Assembly (NCBI GenBank): GCA_029265085.1
Contig: JAJUJY010000077.1
Span: forward strand, 1 to 19,752
Reading direction: 5' to 3'
Source of the DNA: Chloroflexota bacterium
Lineage (GTDB): Bacteria > Chloroflexota > Anaerolineae > Anaerolineales > Anaerolineaceae
Length of the DNA: 19,752 nt
In this document: positions 1 to 7,469 of the stretch, in pieces
Numbering within the stretch: the stretch's first letter is position 1
Layout: every line of letters starts with the position of its first letter
Position numbers and translations under genes: made by a program
Notes under the pieces: generated by a model
The model's database searches: none
Told to the model about the DNA's origin: nothing
Seen by the model: the letters and a program-made list of their open reading frames with translations, nothing else

Positions 1-118
1 GCCTGTACGCGTTTTCAGGGTCATAGTCGACTTCGAGTATCCTGATGTTTGGGTTTTTCAGGTTGGCCGCTACCCAGTCAGTCTCGCAGAGTACTTCAGG
101 ATGAGAATAGCTCACCAT
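1..118 (-). CDS. Rhodanese-type sulfurtransferase, N-terminus only (runs off left edge)
   Basis: An ATG at 118 opens a frame that stays open to the window edge, giving about 39 residues. The start, MVSYSHPEVLCETDWVAANL, followed by an N-x-N-I-R-I-L-E-V-D stretch, matches the N-terminus of thiosulfate/3-mercaptopyruvate sulfurtransferases, which usually begin with a 'Y-x-H-P-E-V-L-v-x-T-x-W-v-A' block. Rhodanese enzymes move a sulfane sulfur to a thiophilic acceptor; the active-site cysteine lies outside the window. The ATG overlaps the stop codon of the ABC ATPase upstream (TGA at 114-112), and there is no Shine-Dalgarno sequence before it. The gene looks as if it has been joined to the ATPase gene rather than having its own leader. 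The protein family is recognised from memory of its conserved start, so the call is moderately sure. Confidence 0.6.
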   Translation of the reverse strand, partial: MVSYSHPEVLCETDWVAANLKNPNIRILEVDYDPENAYR

Positions 119-130
119 ACAGTATCATCA
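112..130 (-). other. Probable breakpoint joining truncated wzt to the sulfurtransferase gene
   Basis: The Wzt reading frame loses its C-terminal domain exactly where a sulfurtransferase start codon begins: Trp-stop (TGGTGA) overlaps ATGGTG. No ribosome site, spacer or terminator separates the two unrelated genes. A frame stop (TGA at 127-125) lies just upstream of the sulfurtransferase ATG. The simplest reading is a deletion or recombination joint, or a false join in an assembly, located within about 20 bases upstream of 118. Confidence 0.5.
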
Positions 131-1023
131 TGAACAAAAGCCCGCACACGAACTTTTTCTCCTGCGAGGAAAGATAGTCCGGGCTCCCCATTTTCGCGAA
201 GCATTTTCACATCTTCGATCACGGCACTTTGACTCATCACCAGGTCAGATATGCCATTTGTGATGGAATTTCCCCGCTCATTTTGTTCTTGAGCGGCCTT
301 TCGCAAGATATTTGAATATTCAGCGGTCGCTTCGGTTACTGCGCCTTGATAAGCTGGTGTTCCACGATACATAACCAGGCAGCTGGTACAGACTCTTTGC
401 ACTGCGCGCATATTGTGAGAAACAAAAATTAAGGTTGTTCCGCGCTGAATCATTTCAACCATGCGTTCATAGCATTTTCGCTGAAAGGCCATGTCGCCTA
501 CAGCCAGGACTTCATCCACCAATAAAATTTCTGGGTCCATGTGGGCGGCTACCGAAAATCCCAACCGTGCGTACATACCCGATGAATAGCGTTTAACGGG
601 AGTGTCCAGGAACTTCTCGATTCCGGCAAACTCTACAATCTGATCAAAGCGTTGTTGGATCTCTGCTTTGCGCATCCCCAAAATTGTGCCGTTCAGAAAT
701 ATATTTTCTCGCCCGCTTAATTCCGGATGAAAACCTGCCCCTAACTCAATCAACGCAGAAAATCGTCCATTGAGATGGATTTTTCCACTGGTTGGGAAAG
801 TGACTTTCGAAAGCAATTTCAAGATAGTGGTTTTTCCTGCACCGTTTGGTCCGATGATTCCCAATGCTTCACCTGGGTTAAGCGCAAAACTGAGGTCTTT
901 GACTGCCCAGTGATAGCGCTCCTGCTCGGTGTTACGGCGCAGCCCGACCAATGAACGGAAACTCAACGGCGCCTGGCCGATGCGATAGCGTTTGGAAACC
1001 TGATCAAGTTCAATGGATGGCAT
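112..1023 (-). CDS. wzt: Polysaccharide export ABC transporter ATPase, Wzt type, C-terminally truncated
   Basis: This 303-residue protein is the nucleotide-binding subunit of an ABC-2 polysaccharide/teichoic-acid-type exporter. Visible elements are Walker A (GPNGAGKTT, 58-66), the signature loop (YSSGM, 146-150), Walker B followed by a D-loop (LLVDEVLAVGD, 167-177) and the H-loop His203 (VSHN). The ATPase domain ends near residue 240. A second domain then begins (about 260-303, 'ENGEP...F.AGEKVRVRAFV'). This resembles the first strands of the carbohydrate-binding C-terminal domain of Wzt proteins, which normally continues for over 100 more residues. Here it stops abruptly at a TGA that overlaps the start of an unrelated sulfurtransferase gene. 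The ATG at 1023 has an AGGA ribosome site that overlaps the stop of the permease gene upstream, so the two are translationally coupled. ATP hydrolysis should be intact, but glycan-terminus recognition by the C-domain is probably lost. Confidence 0.9.
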   Translation of the reverse strand: MPSIELDQVSKRYRIGQAPLSFRSLVGLRRNTEQERYHWAVKDLSFALNPGEALGIIGPNGAGKTTILKLLSKVTFPTSGKIHLNGRFSALIELGAGFHPELSGRENIFLNGTILGMRKAEIQQRFDQIVEFAGIEKFLDTPVKRYSSGMYARLGFSVAAHMDPEILLVDEVLAVGDMAFQRKCYERMVEMIQRGTTLIFVSHNMRAVQRVCTSCLVMYRGTPAYQGAVTEATAEYSNILRKAAQEQNERGNSITNGISDLVMSQSAVIEDVKMLRENGEPGLSFLAGEKVRVRAFVHDDTVW

Positions 1024-1031
1024 TGGTGATC

Positions 1032-1817
1032 CTATATAATATCTGCGAAACGGTATTCAACCCGCTTGAAAAACGTATATCCAACCAGCAGCACAACGGC
1101 CGAGATCAACGCGGAAATCCAGAACTCTGCGGTGACACTGCCGCCGTTCAAAATAACGGAGCGGTAGCTTTCAATAACTCCGGCCATTGGGTTTAGATAA
1201 TAAAATGGGCGCAATGATTCTGGCACCAGGCTGGAAGGGTAAATGATCGGAGTGGCATACAGCCATAGCTGCAAGCCTAATGCTGCCAGGTGTTTCACAT
1301 CCCGGTAAAAGGCGTTCAAAGCTGCAGCAAAGAAACCAATCCCCACAGCCAGGGAGATTTGTACAAGCAGAATGAGTGGTAAGAATGCCCAGGAGATTTG
1401 AAAAACTGGCAAATCGTAAAAAATCATCAGGAAGATTAACAGGCTGTAGGCGATCACAAAATCAATCAGACGCGCCAACATTGCTGCAATGACCAAAACT
1501 TCGCGCGGAAAATATATTTTTGCCACAAGGTTCATATTGCTGACAATCGAATCCACCATATCTGTAATGGATGTGGAGAATAACATCCAGGGAACCAGTG
1601 CGGAATATGCAAAAACGGCGTACGGAAAACCTTGGGTATCTACTTTGAGGAAAAGGGAAAAAACTGTGGTGAAGATGGCAACGGTAGCCACTGGCTGCAG
1701 GATTGCCCATAACCCCCCCAGGATGGATTGCTGGTAGCGTGCGCGAATAATGCGCATGGTCCAGGCATTTAGTAAATCGCGATGTGAAATTAATTCCTTG
1801 AGCGAACCATTTTCCAT
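1032..1817 (-). CDS. wzm: Polysaccharide export ABC-2 permease, Wzm type
   Basis: The integral membrane subunit that pairs with the adjacent ATPase to export a lipid-linked polysaccharide across the cytoplasmic membrane. It has 261 residues from the ATG at 1817. The N-terminal cytosolic segment (LKELISHRDLLNAWTMRIIRARY) and the following 'Q-S-I-L-G-G-L-W-A-I-L-Q-P' element are typical of the ABC-2 exporter family (Wzm/TagG/RfbA). About six hydrophobic segments follow, including ones near VAIFTTVFSLFL and IDFVIAYSLLIFLMIF. The family motif 'N-P-M-A-G-V-I-E-S-Y-R' lies near the C-terminus. A longer in-frame start at 1868 exists but would overlap the gene upstream. The start at 1817 sits 4 bases after that gene's stop and is preceded by a GAGA site, so it is preferred. 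Length and domain content are normal. Confidence 0.92.
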   Translation of the reverse strand: MENGSLKELISHRDLLNAWTMRIIRARYQQSILGGLWAILQPVATVAIFTTVFSLFLKVDTQGFPYAVFAYSALVPWMLFSTSITDMVDSIVSNMNLVAKIYFPREVLVIAAMLARLIDFVIAYSLLIFLMIFYDLPVFQISWAFLPLILLVQISLAVGIGFFAAALNAFYRDVKHLAALGLQLWLYATPIIYPSSLVPESLRPFYYLNPMAGVIESYRSVILNGGSVTAEFWISALISAVVLLVGYTFFKRVEYRFADII

Positions 1818-1821
1818 AGAA

Positions 1822-3291
1822 TTATCTCGGTAAATTATCTCGCCTGCTGAGCACAAGCAGCAGCCCAATCAGGATGGCTACCGGAGCCAGTCCGATAAAG
1901 ATTGGTGTTGCCGGGTTCATGATGGGTTGTGGCCGGGATGCAAAATCATTTTCGGCTGGAGGTGTTATATTGAGGTTGGTTGAAACACCAGGAGCCGCAT
2001 CTTCAATAGCGCGGGTAGAGATAGGTGTTGGCGATGGGAGCGGCACAACCGGCAATTCTGGCGCATCCAAATAGGCATAGGAATACCAGGCGCCGCTTAA
2101 ATCTTCCTTGCGCACGTTGTGCCACCAGGTAGCCAACAGGACATTCCCCTGGCTGATGATGGCTTGCGGTGCACTGGGGTCAAAGGTAGGGGTAATTGGC
2201 CCGGAAATGAGTGGTTCTAATGGAGCCCAGCCATCTCCCAGCCAACGGCTGTGCCACATGCCGTGAATTTCTGGCTCTGAGGTTCGATTTCCCAGGATCA
2301 TGTGAATGGTTCCGCTGCCATCTTTGAGTAAAATTGCGTTTTCATATTCACCGACTTGCGGAAACGGCCGGACGGGCAACTGCCATGTTTCTCCACCATC
2401 CTGTGAACGTACCATCCAGCGGGTGGCAGGGAAACTGTCTTGATAAATCACGATCAAGTCATCCCCATTGGTGATAATCGATGGCCATTGGGTGGAATAT
2501 TCCCCTTCCTCGCGGCGAGCCAGGACAATTTCATTGGTCCATTGATAGGTGGATGGGTCGGTGCGGGCATAGTGGACTTCGGTACCAACCCCTGTGTCAT
2601 TGACAATGCTCCAGACCATATGAATTTGGCCTGTGTCATCCCAGGTAAACCGGATGGAAGACGGCCACAAGTTTTCTTCATTGATGATATAGATTGGGCT
2701 GGGTTCAGACCAGGTATTTCCGCTGTCTTCAGAATGAACCTGATACAGACCAATGCCGTTGATTTGGCCGCTGTACACTATTAAAAGACGGCCATTCTCA
2801 TCTCCGGTTAAACCTGCAAAAGGCAGCGGCCCGCCGCCTTTGCCAACTGGAATAGGAACCGACCATGAGGTAGCGCGGTCTGCAATGGAGGCCAGAGCGC
2901 GCGAATACATAATGTCACCTTCTTTTTCTGCGCCGTTGTAATAAATCAGGTGTAATACGCCATTATTGTCCGCAAAGGCTCCTTGGATCGTGTTAATCCC
3001 ACTGCCTAAATCCGGCAGGATAATATCTACCCTTGGGGACCAACCGGTTTCAACACTCCATTTCCGGTAAACAATTGCGCTGCGAACTGGTGAGACGGCT
3101 TCATAACTAAATGCGTGAACGGTGCGATTGCGGTCTGCCGCCAGAAAAGGAGCGCGCGCCGTGTCATCATAATTGGGGATCTGGCGCGGCAAAGTCCACT
3201 GCTCAATGCCCTGGGCTGTTGCCGGAGTGAATAATCCTGCCATGAGCAGTGCAAGAAGGATGAAAAAATAAAAGAAATTTCTCAATTTCAT
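1822..3291 (-). CDS. Secreted, membrane-anchored Asp-box (BNR/sialidase-like) propeller protein
   Basis: The 489-residue protein starts with a clear signal peptide (hydrophobic run 5-20, cleavage near ATAQ 24-27). The body is rich in beta-propeller features. Two Asp-box motifs of the S-x-D-x-G-x-x-W form are visible (SEDSGNTW, 187-194; SQDGGETW, 296-303), and further degenerate blades contain 'G-x-x-H-x-x-W/Y' strands. A Pro/Thr/Ser linker (about 415-460) leads to a C-terminal transmembrane helix (about 463-484) and a short basic tail. The protein should sit on the outer face of the membrane. I do not see the catalytic Arg triad, Tyr and Glu of true sialidases, so the enzyme activity is unknown; glycan binding is equally possible. 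It precedes wzm by 4 bases and probably shares its transcript. The start ATG has no recognisable Shine-Dalgarno sequence. Confidence 0.8.
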   Translation of the reverse strand: MKLRNFFYFFILLALLMAGLFTPATAQGIEQWTLPRQIPNYDDTARAPFLAADRNRTVHAFSYEAVSPVRSAIVYRKWSVETGWSPRVDIILPDLGSGINTIQGAFADNNGVLHLIYYNGAEKEGDIMYSRALASIADRATSWSVPIPVGKGGGPLPFAGLTGDENGRLLIVYSGQINGIGLYQVHSEDSGNTWSEPSPIYIINEENLWPSSIRFTWDDTGQIHMVWSIVNDTGVGTEVHYARTDPSTYQWTNEIVLARREEGEYSTQWPSIITNGDDLIVIYQDSFPATRWMVRSQDGGETWQLPVRPFPQVGEYENAILLKDGSGTIHMILGNRTSEPEIHGMWHSRWLGDGWAPLEPLISGPITPTFDPSAPQAIISQGNVLLATWWHNVRKEDLSGAWYSYAYLDAPELPVVPLPSPTPISTRAIEDAAPGVSTNLNITPPAENDFASRPQPIMNPATPIFIGLAPVAILIGLLLVLSRRDNLPR

Positions 3292-3392
3292 ATAAGATAA
3301 TTATGATATAAATAGTGGACAAATTTCTTATAAAAACATAATAGTATTTCATCGATAGAAAATAGGCCGGGATGGCAAACAGGAGGATAGCA
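3292..3392. promoter_or_regulatory. Divergent AT-rich intergenic region with likely promoters
   Basis: This stretch separates two outward-facing genes and is very AT-rich, as expected for back-to-back promoters. On the plus strand a possible pair is TGGACA (3316-3321) and CATAAT (3337-3342), but the 15-base spacer is short, so the assignment is weak. No convincing -35/-10 pair is found on the minus strand. An AT-rich block ending directly at the minus-strand ATG leaves little room for a leader there. Confidence 0.35.
3381..3386 (+). promoter_or_regulatory. Strong ribosome binding site deciding the start at 3393
   Basis: AGGAGG lies 6 bases before the ATG at 3393 and downstream of an alternative in-frame ATG at 3372. 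It therefore selects 3393, which also places the lipoprotein signal peptide directly at the N-terminus. Confidence 0.85.
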
Positions 3393-4364
3393 ATGAATTG
3401 GAAAATATGGCTTGGCGGAATGGCTGCATTGGTTATACTGACAGCCTGCACACCCAAAAGTACACCTTCCGTTCTACTGCAGGCCACAGCGACACCTTTA
3501 CCCGCGGTTACGATCCAACCAACGCCTGCGATTCCTACAAAAACGCTGCCTCCTACTGAGGTTGCCACACTACCTGCTGCTACATCGACTGCTGAGCCTA
3601 CCCGGACATTGAACGAATCAACCCCAGCGGTTGATCAAATTGTCATCGACCATACCTCTTTGGTTTTGTTTGACCAGATTCCGGATGAGAAGATTGCTGA
3701 GGCTGCGAAAATCCGCCTTCTTTTCCGGCATGCCTCGGTTGGGGAAAATATCAATTTTGGATTGTCTTGCCTGTGGGGAAATTATGCAGGCCGGCGGCCA
3801 GGGGTTTGTAGTGATTTTTATAATCTGAAATATGACCGCAGTAATTGGGTATTTCAATTTCGCGGCAATCCAGGTTGGATTGAAAAGGTTGATGATTTTG
3901 TTGTGCAGACTGATTTGCAAGCAGAACAATTTGATGCTCTGACGTTCACCCTCGGTTATCTGGATGGGTTGGATGGAATGACCTACCCTACCATTTCTGA
4001 TGAAGAAAATTTCCAGAAACATTTTGTTGAACCGCTTGAAGCCCTGGAGGCAAGGCACCCCGATAAGATCTTTATTTATTGGACAATGTCTCTGGCGCGG
4101 CAAGGCCATGCCAACACGACAAAATTTAATGAGATGCTGCGCGGCTATGCCCGAGAACATGGGAAAATTTTGATCGATATTGCTGATATCGAATCGCATG
4201 ATCCGGACGGCAGCCTGGTTACTGACGCCAATGGAAATCCAATTATTTCAGATTTTTATACGGATGAAGTAAATGCCGGCCATTTAAATACCTTGGGGCG
4301 TGAAGTTATGGCAAAGGCATTTTGGGTGCTCATGGCGCGCGTTGCTGGTTGGGATGGCGAATAA
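3393..4364 (+). CDS. Lipoprotein with SGNH-hydrolase-like domain
   Basis: Starting at 3393 the protein has 323 residues. It opens with a lipoprotein signal peptide whose lipobox LTAC gives lipidated Cys19. A Thr/Pro-rich linker (about 25-75) follows, then a globular domain of about 220 residues. The domain begins with LLFRHASVGENINFG (H113, S115), resembling the 'H-x-S-V-G-x-N-I' nucleophile block of a divergent SGNH/GDSL esterase group. It ends with 'E-V-N-A-G-H-L-N-T-L-G-R', where His297 in a G-H-L-N-x-x-G setting would serve as the block-V catalytic His. Between them lie 'A-L-T-F-T-L-G-Y-L-D' and 'I-F-I-Y-W-T-M-S' strands of an alpha/beta fold. If active, it could remove or transfer O-acyl groups on a surface glycan. 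The family assignment rests on these two motifs and is moderate. It stands first in a two-lipoprotein unit. Confidence 0.65.
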   Translation: MNWKIWLGGMAALVILTACTPKSTPSVLLQATATPLPAVTIQPTPAIPTKTLPPTEVATLPAATSTAEPTRTLNESTPAVDQIVIDHTSLVLFDQIPDEKIAEAAKIRLLFRHASVGENINFGLSCLWGNYAGRRPGVCSDFYNLKYDRSNWVFQFRGNPGWIEKVDDFVVQTDLQAEQFDALTFTLGYLDGLDGMTYPTISDEENFQKHFVEPLEALEARHPDKIFIYWTMSLARQGHANTTKFNEMLRGYAREHGKILIDIADIESHDPDGSLVTDANGNPIISDFYTDEVNAGHLNTLGREVMAKAFWVLMARVAGWDGE

Positions 4365-4373
4365 TTATAAAGA

Positions 4374-4598
4374 GGTAAGTCCTTACAATTTTGTTAGGTG
4401 GTCAAAGAATCTGGATATCTGGTGTTTTTCGTACCGCAAAGAAAGGCAGTTGAACACCGATGAGGTGCTTCCCGGTGAAACCTGATATTTTTGTAAGTTG
4501 TTTGTCAGTCAGTCTCATGTTATTTATGGTATATCGCTAATTGTATTTAGCGTATTCTTATCCAATTAACCCTGAGTGGTATTGATAAAGGACTTACC
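4374..4598 (+). promoter_or_regulatory. Candidate structured leader (or MITE-like element) with 11-base inverted ends covering the next gene's ribosome site
   Basis: The 240-base gap between the two lipoprotein genes contains perfect 11-base inverted repeats, GGTAAGTCCTT (4374-4384) and AAGGACTTACC (4588-4598). The right arm contains AAGGA (4588-4592), the best ribosome site for the ATG at 4605. Other pairings compete. CTTACAA (4382-4388) matches TTGTAAG (4491-4497) over 7 pairs, GTAAGT (4493-4498) matches ACTTAC (4592-4597), and GTAA/TTAC can close a local hairpin at 4375-4386. Inside the 7-pair stem, GGTGTT (4421-4426) pairs with AACACC (4453-4458). A further perfect hairpin, CGCTAA/TTAGCG, lies at 4535-4552. 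I could not match the core to a known riboswitch class. The inverted ends with flanking GA dinucleotides on both sides would also fit a small non-autonomous mobile element. Confidence 0.45.
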
Positions 4599-4604
4599 GA
4601 CCTG

Positions 4605-7379
4605 ATGAAAAAACTGTGCTTAACAGTATTTGCTTTTATGATCTTGCTGAGTGCCTGCCAACCTGGGCCTCAGATTCCAATTACCGGTAAACGCAAAGAA
4701 CCGACACCGCCGCCCGCTAACTCGATTTATTTACCTGTTATTAGCAACACTTCTTCTCCGGTTCCCCAGCCGACCCAGCCGCCGAGCCCGCCGCCCAATG
4801 TACAGGGATGGAGCATGGCTGCCGGTAATTCTGAGCGGACCTCCTGGACATCGGAGGAAGTTACCGGTACGATGCGCGTAGAATGGTACCGCCCAATTGA
4901 AGCGTATATTCCGCAAAATGTGCAGTTAATCGCCAGTGATGGCTTGATTTTTGTTTCTACTTCACGCGGTTTATATGCGCTGTATGCGGAAGGTGGTCAA
5001 ATTGCCTGGCGGTTTGATACGGAAATGCCTTTGGGCAATTCTCCCACCGTATCCAATGGCATTGTTTATGTGGGTGGTTTCGACCGGAAACTTCATGCCT
5101 TGCGTGCCAGTGATGGAACCTATTTATGGTCGTTTGACGGCGCTCAGGCAGGGTATAGCACGAATCCTTTGGTGGTTGAAGGATTGGTGATTGTGGGGAA
5201 TCGTGACGGCGCAATGTATGCCGTTGGTGCGAATGGTACCGCCCGTCAGGGACAATTGGTTTGGAAATATCAAACGGACGGGCTGATTGACCTGTCAGCC
5301 GCATATAAAGACGGCGTGGTTTACTTCGCTGCCAATGATAACTTTGCGTACGCATTACGCGCCTCAAATGGCGCGTTGGTTTGGAAATCAGATAAACTGC
5401 CCGGAGATGGATACCAGTCCTATTGGCCGGTAATTTTCCAGGATAAAGTAATTTTCGCGGCTGCTTCTGGATACCGCACGGGCTTGACCCCTGGCACCAG
5501 CACGATTAAAGACGCGAGTAATAACCAATACGGCAAAATTTTTGATATGGAACGAGATGCTATTTTTCAAAATATGCCAGATGGCAGCCTGTTTGGCAGC
5601 ACTGTTCCAAATCAGAGCTGGGCAAATGGCAAAACCGTTCTTAACGGCTCGCGCCTGACCGAATATCTTGAGGATGATCCGGATGCAAATGATTTGCTGC
5701 ATAAACCCTGGCGGCGTGTACTTATTGTGCTCAACCGCTCGGATGGAAGTGAATATACGTTTGATTCCGATGGAGACGGTAACCCGGAATATATCCCTGC
5801 CTTGATGTGGGGAACGCATTCCGGAAATCGCTTCCCGCCGATTGTCGGACCGGATGGTATCCTGTATTTCAGCAATATATTACAGAAGTTTAACATCCCG
5901 CAAGGGCGTGTGATGGGTTGGTTGCCGGGTACACCGTATCTCTCTCAGATTGGCGGCCAGGGCGCGGTGGATGAACCGCAAGCGCTCTCGATGGGCGGCA
6001 CAACCATTTATCGCACAATTTGCTGCGACCGGGTTGGAGATTACTTCAGTATCAATTCCAGCCGAACCGGCTCGCTGTGGGGCTACAGCAACCCGCTTTC
6101 CACGATGCTGCCCGGTTATGATCAGATGTGGTATGGGGTTATTCCAGGGGATACGATCCGTCTGCAAGGAAATTACGGTACCCAAAATGGGATTTATCAC
6201 AATCACGGCGACCAAAATCCGCTGATCCCTTATAACGGACATTTGTTTGTTCATCGGAGCAACGCGGTAATTGCTTTTGGTCCAGGTCCTGGTCCAGGGT
6301 CGCTGCCTTTGTTGAACATCAATTCGGTTACAGATCGTGCGGTTGTGCCCAGTGAGTCTGACCTGATCCAAAAACTGGAAGCGGAGGTGTGGAAGATCGT
6401 TGAGGCAGGCCATTTGCGACCGGGATATTACAATGCGGGTCAGTTCAGTGTGTACAGCAATCTGGCCAGTTATTTTGAAAATCCTGGAGATACGCTATAC
6501 GCGCTTGCGCGAGCTTACCCCTACCTTTCCACTGAATTGAAAGCACAAGTGCGCCTGATGCTGGAAGATGAATTCCGGATGTATTTTGATACAGCCATGG
6601 TTGCCCGGATTGGCTGGGCTGATGGCGCACCTCGTGAGGCGGCTCCATTACCCAATGATGTGGAAGCAGCGTTAGCCAGTATGGGGCCAACCCCGTCCAG
6701 TGACTCTCGCTCATCGTGGAGTTACCCTCCGCATAATTTTTATGCCTTATGGAAATATGTTCAAATTGTTCCGGAAGATACTGCCCGGGCATATGACCTT
6801 GCCAAGAGTAAAATCCAGGTTCCTGTTCCTGCCCTGGCAACAAATGATCTGCTGATGCAGCGTCCATTTGAACATAATGCATATATTGCAGGTTACTATG
6901 GATTTTTGCAACTTCAGGAATTGGCCGGCAAGAGCGCTCAAGATAGTACGCTGCGCACCCAGGTGACCAATGAATTAAACCGCCTGATGATCCTGCGAAC
7001 CAACCAGTTCTCCAAGGATACTTATTGGGTGGATGGTACGGGCAGTTATCACCTGCGCACCTTGAATGTGGCCAGAAACTTTATCTTCTTGACGCCTGAA
7101 TTGGGTGAAACACTGCGGCAAAACAACCTTGCCGAAGTTCAAGCCGCATTGCAAGAATACAACGATACAGCTCCTTTCTGGTTTGCTGCCAGGACCAATG
7201 CGGCCATCAATGAAGGTGCACGCCAAAACTTATATGATTATCATGCCTTGTTTTTGGCAAGGGCGTTTATTCTCAAAGAGAACCAGGCGGACCTGGTCAA
7301 ATACCTGGATGTCCCTGCATTTGAGCGCGGTGATCTGTTTTATTTACAAAACCTGGTTGCCGCAATTGAAGCACCCTGA
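4605..7379 (+). CDS. Large lipoprotein: PQQ-like beta-propeller plus C-terminal helical domain
   Basis: A 924-residue lipoprotein with signal peptide MKKLCLTVFAFMILLSAC (lipobox LSAC, Cys18) and a Pro-rich linker to about residue 65. Residues about 100-300 carry PQQ/quinoprotein-like propeller repeats of the form 'D-G-x-V-Y-V-G-x-x-D-x-x-x-x-A-L-x-A-x-x-G-x-x-x-W', for example ASDGLIFVSTSRGLYAL, SNGIVYVGGFDRKLHAL and KDGVVYFAANDNFAYAL. A long insert follows with 'SDGDGNPEY' (possibly metal-binding) and several W/Y-rich strands. Near 558-564 a GPGPGPG hinge introduces a C-terminal domain of about 360 residues. That domain is rich in helices and aromatic residues and resembles an (alpha/alpha)-toroid as in polysaccharide lyases or glycosidases; I cannot name a family or catalytic residues. 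Surface glycan binding or processing is plausible, not shown. The ATG lies 12 bases from its AAGGA ribosome site, a wide spacing, inside a possible stem. Confidence 0.75.
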   Translation: MKKLCLTVFAFMILLSACQPGPQIPITGKRKEPTPPPANSIYLPVISNTSSPVPQPTQPPSPPPNVQGWSMAAGNSERTSWTSEEVTGTMRVEWYRPIEAYIPQNVQLIASDGLIFVSTSRGLYALYAEGGQIAWRFDTEMPLGNSPTVSNGIVYVGGFDRKLHALRASDGTYLWSFDGAQAGYSTNPLVVEGLVIVGNRDGAMYAVGANGTARQGQLVWKYQTDGLIDLSAAYKDGVVYFAANDNFAYALRASNGALVWKSDKLPGDGYQSYWPVIFQDKVIFAAASGYRTGLTPGTSTIKDASNNQYGKIFDMERDAIFQNMPDGSLFGSTVPNQSWANGKTVLNGSRLTEYLEDDPDANDLLHKPWRRVLIVLNRSDGSEYTFDSDGDGNPEYIPALMWGTHSGNRFPPIVGPDGILYFSNILQKFNIPQGRVMGWLPGTPYLSQIGGQGAVDEPQALSMGGTTIYRTICCDRVGDYFSINSSRTGSLWGYSNPLSTMLPGYDQMWYGVIPGDTIRLQGNYGTQNGIYHNHGDQNPLIPYNGHLFVHRSNAVIAFGPGPGPGSLPLLNINSVTDRAVVPSESDLIQKLEAEVWKIVEAGHLRPGYYNAGQFSVYSNLASYFENPGDTLYALARAYPYLSTELKAQVRLMLEDEFRMYFDTAMVARIGWADGAPREAAPLPNDVEAALASMGPTPSSDSRSSWSYPPHNFYALWKYVQIVPEDTARAYDLAKSKIQVPVPALATNDLLMQRPFEHNAYIAGYYGFLQLQELAGKSAQDSTLRTQVTNELNRLMILRTNQFSKDTYWVDGTGSYHLRTLNVARNFIFLTPELGETLRQNNLAEVQAALQEYNDTAPFWFAARTNAAINEGARQNLYDYHALFLARAFILKENQADLVKYLDVPAFERGDLFYLQNLVAAIEAP

Positions 7380-7398
7380 TCTTTCAGCGTGAAAAGAA

Positions 7399-7443
7399 AA
7401 AACCCATCCAACTTTCCAGATCACTGGAGATTGGATGGGTTTT
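7399..7443. terminator. Bidirectional terminator between convergent genes
   Basis: AAAACCCATCCAA (7399-7411) pairs perfectly with TTGGATGGGTTTT (7431-7443), and an inner CCAG/CTGG stem (7416-7419 with 7424-7427) closes the loop. A T run follows on the plus strand, and an A run before the stem gives the U tract on the minus strand. It lies 20 bases after the plus-strand lipoprotein gene and just past the end of the minus-strand acyltransferase gene, so it can serve both. Confidence 0.9.
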
Positions 7444-7469
7444 GATTAACCAGTAGATTTGTTTAGCCG

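Noticed and set aside
1818..1868. Longer wzm start at 1868 (MGCCLCSAGE...)
   Set aside because: It overlaps the upstream gene, lacks family similarity and a good ribosome site; the ATG at 1817 gives the normal N-terminus.
1822..3291. Functional exo-sialidase
   Set aside because: Asp-boxes occur in many propellers; the sialidase Arg triad and Tyr/Glu nucleophile pair are not recognisable.
3292..3328. Minus-strand promoter TTGTCC / TATCTT with 17-base spacing before the Asp-box protein
   Set aside because: The -10 would end 3 bases before the start codon, putting the transcription start inside the gene, and no alternative in-frame start fits the signal peptide.
4357..4485. Small reading frame starting MANNYKEVSP between the two lipoprotein genes
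   Set aside because: It overlaps the end of the SGNH-like gene, has no ribosome site of its own and its composition is not protein-like; it coincides with the putative structured region.
4389..4497. Known riboswitch class in the lipoprotein intergenic region (pieces resembling cobalamin GGTGAAA, TPP CTGGAT, c-di-GMP CGCAAAG)
   Set aside because: Each resemblance is a short isolated word; the surrounding conserved cores and their order are missing, so only an unclassified structured leader is proposed.
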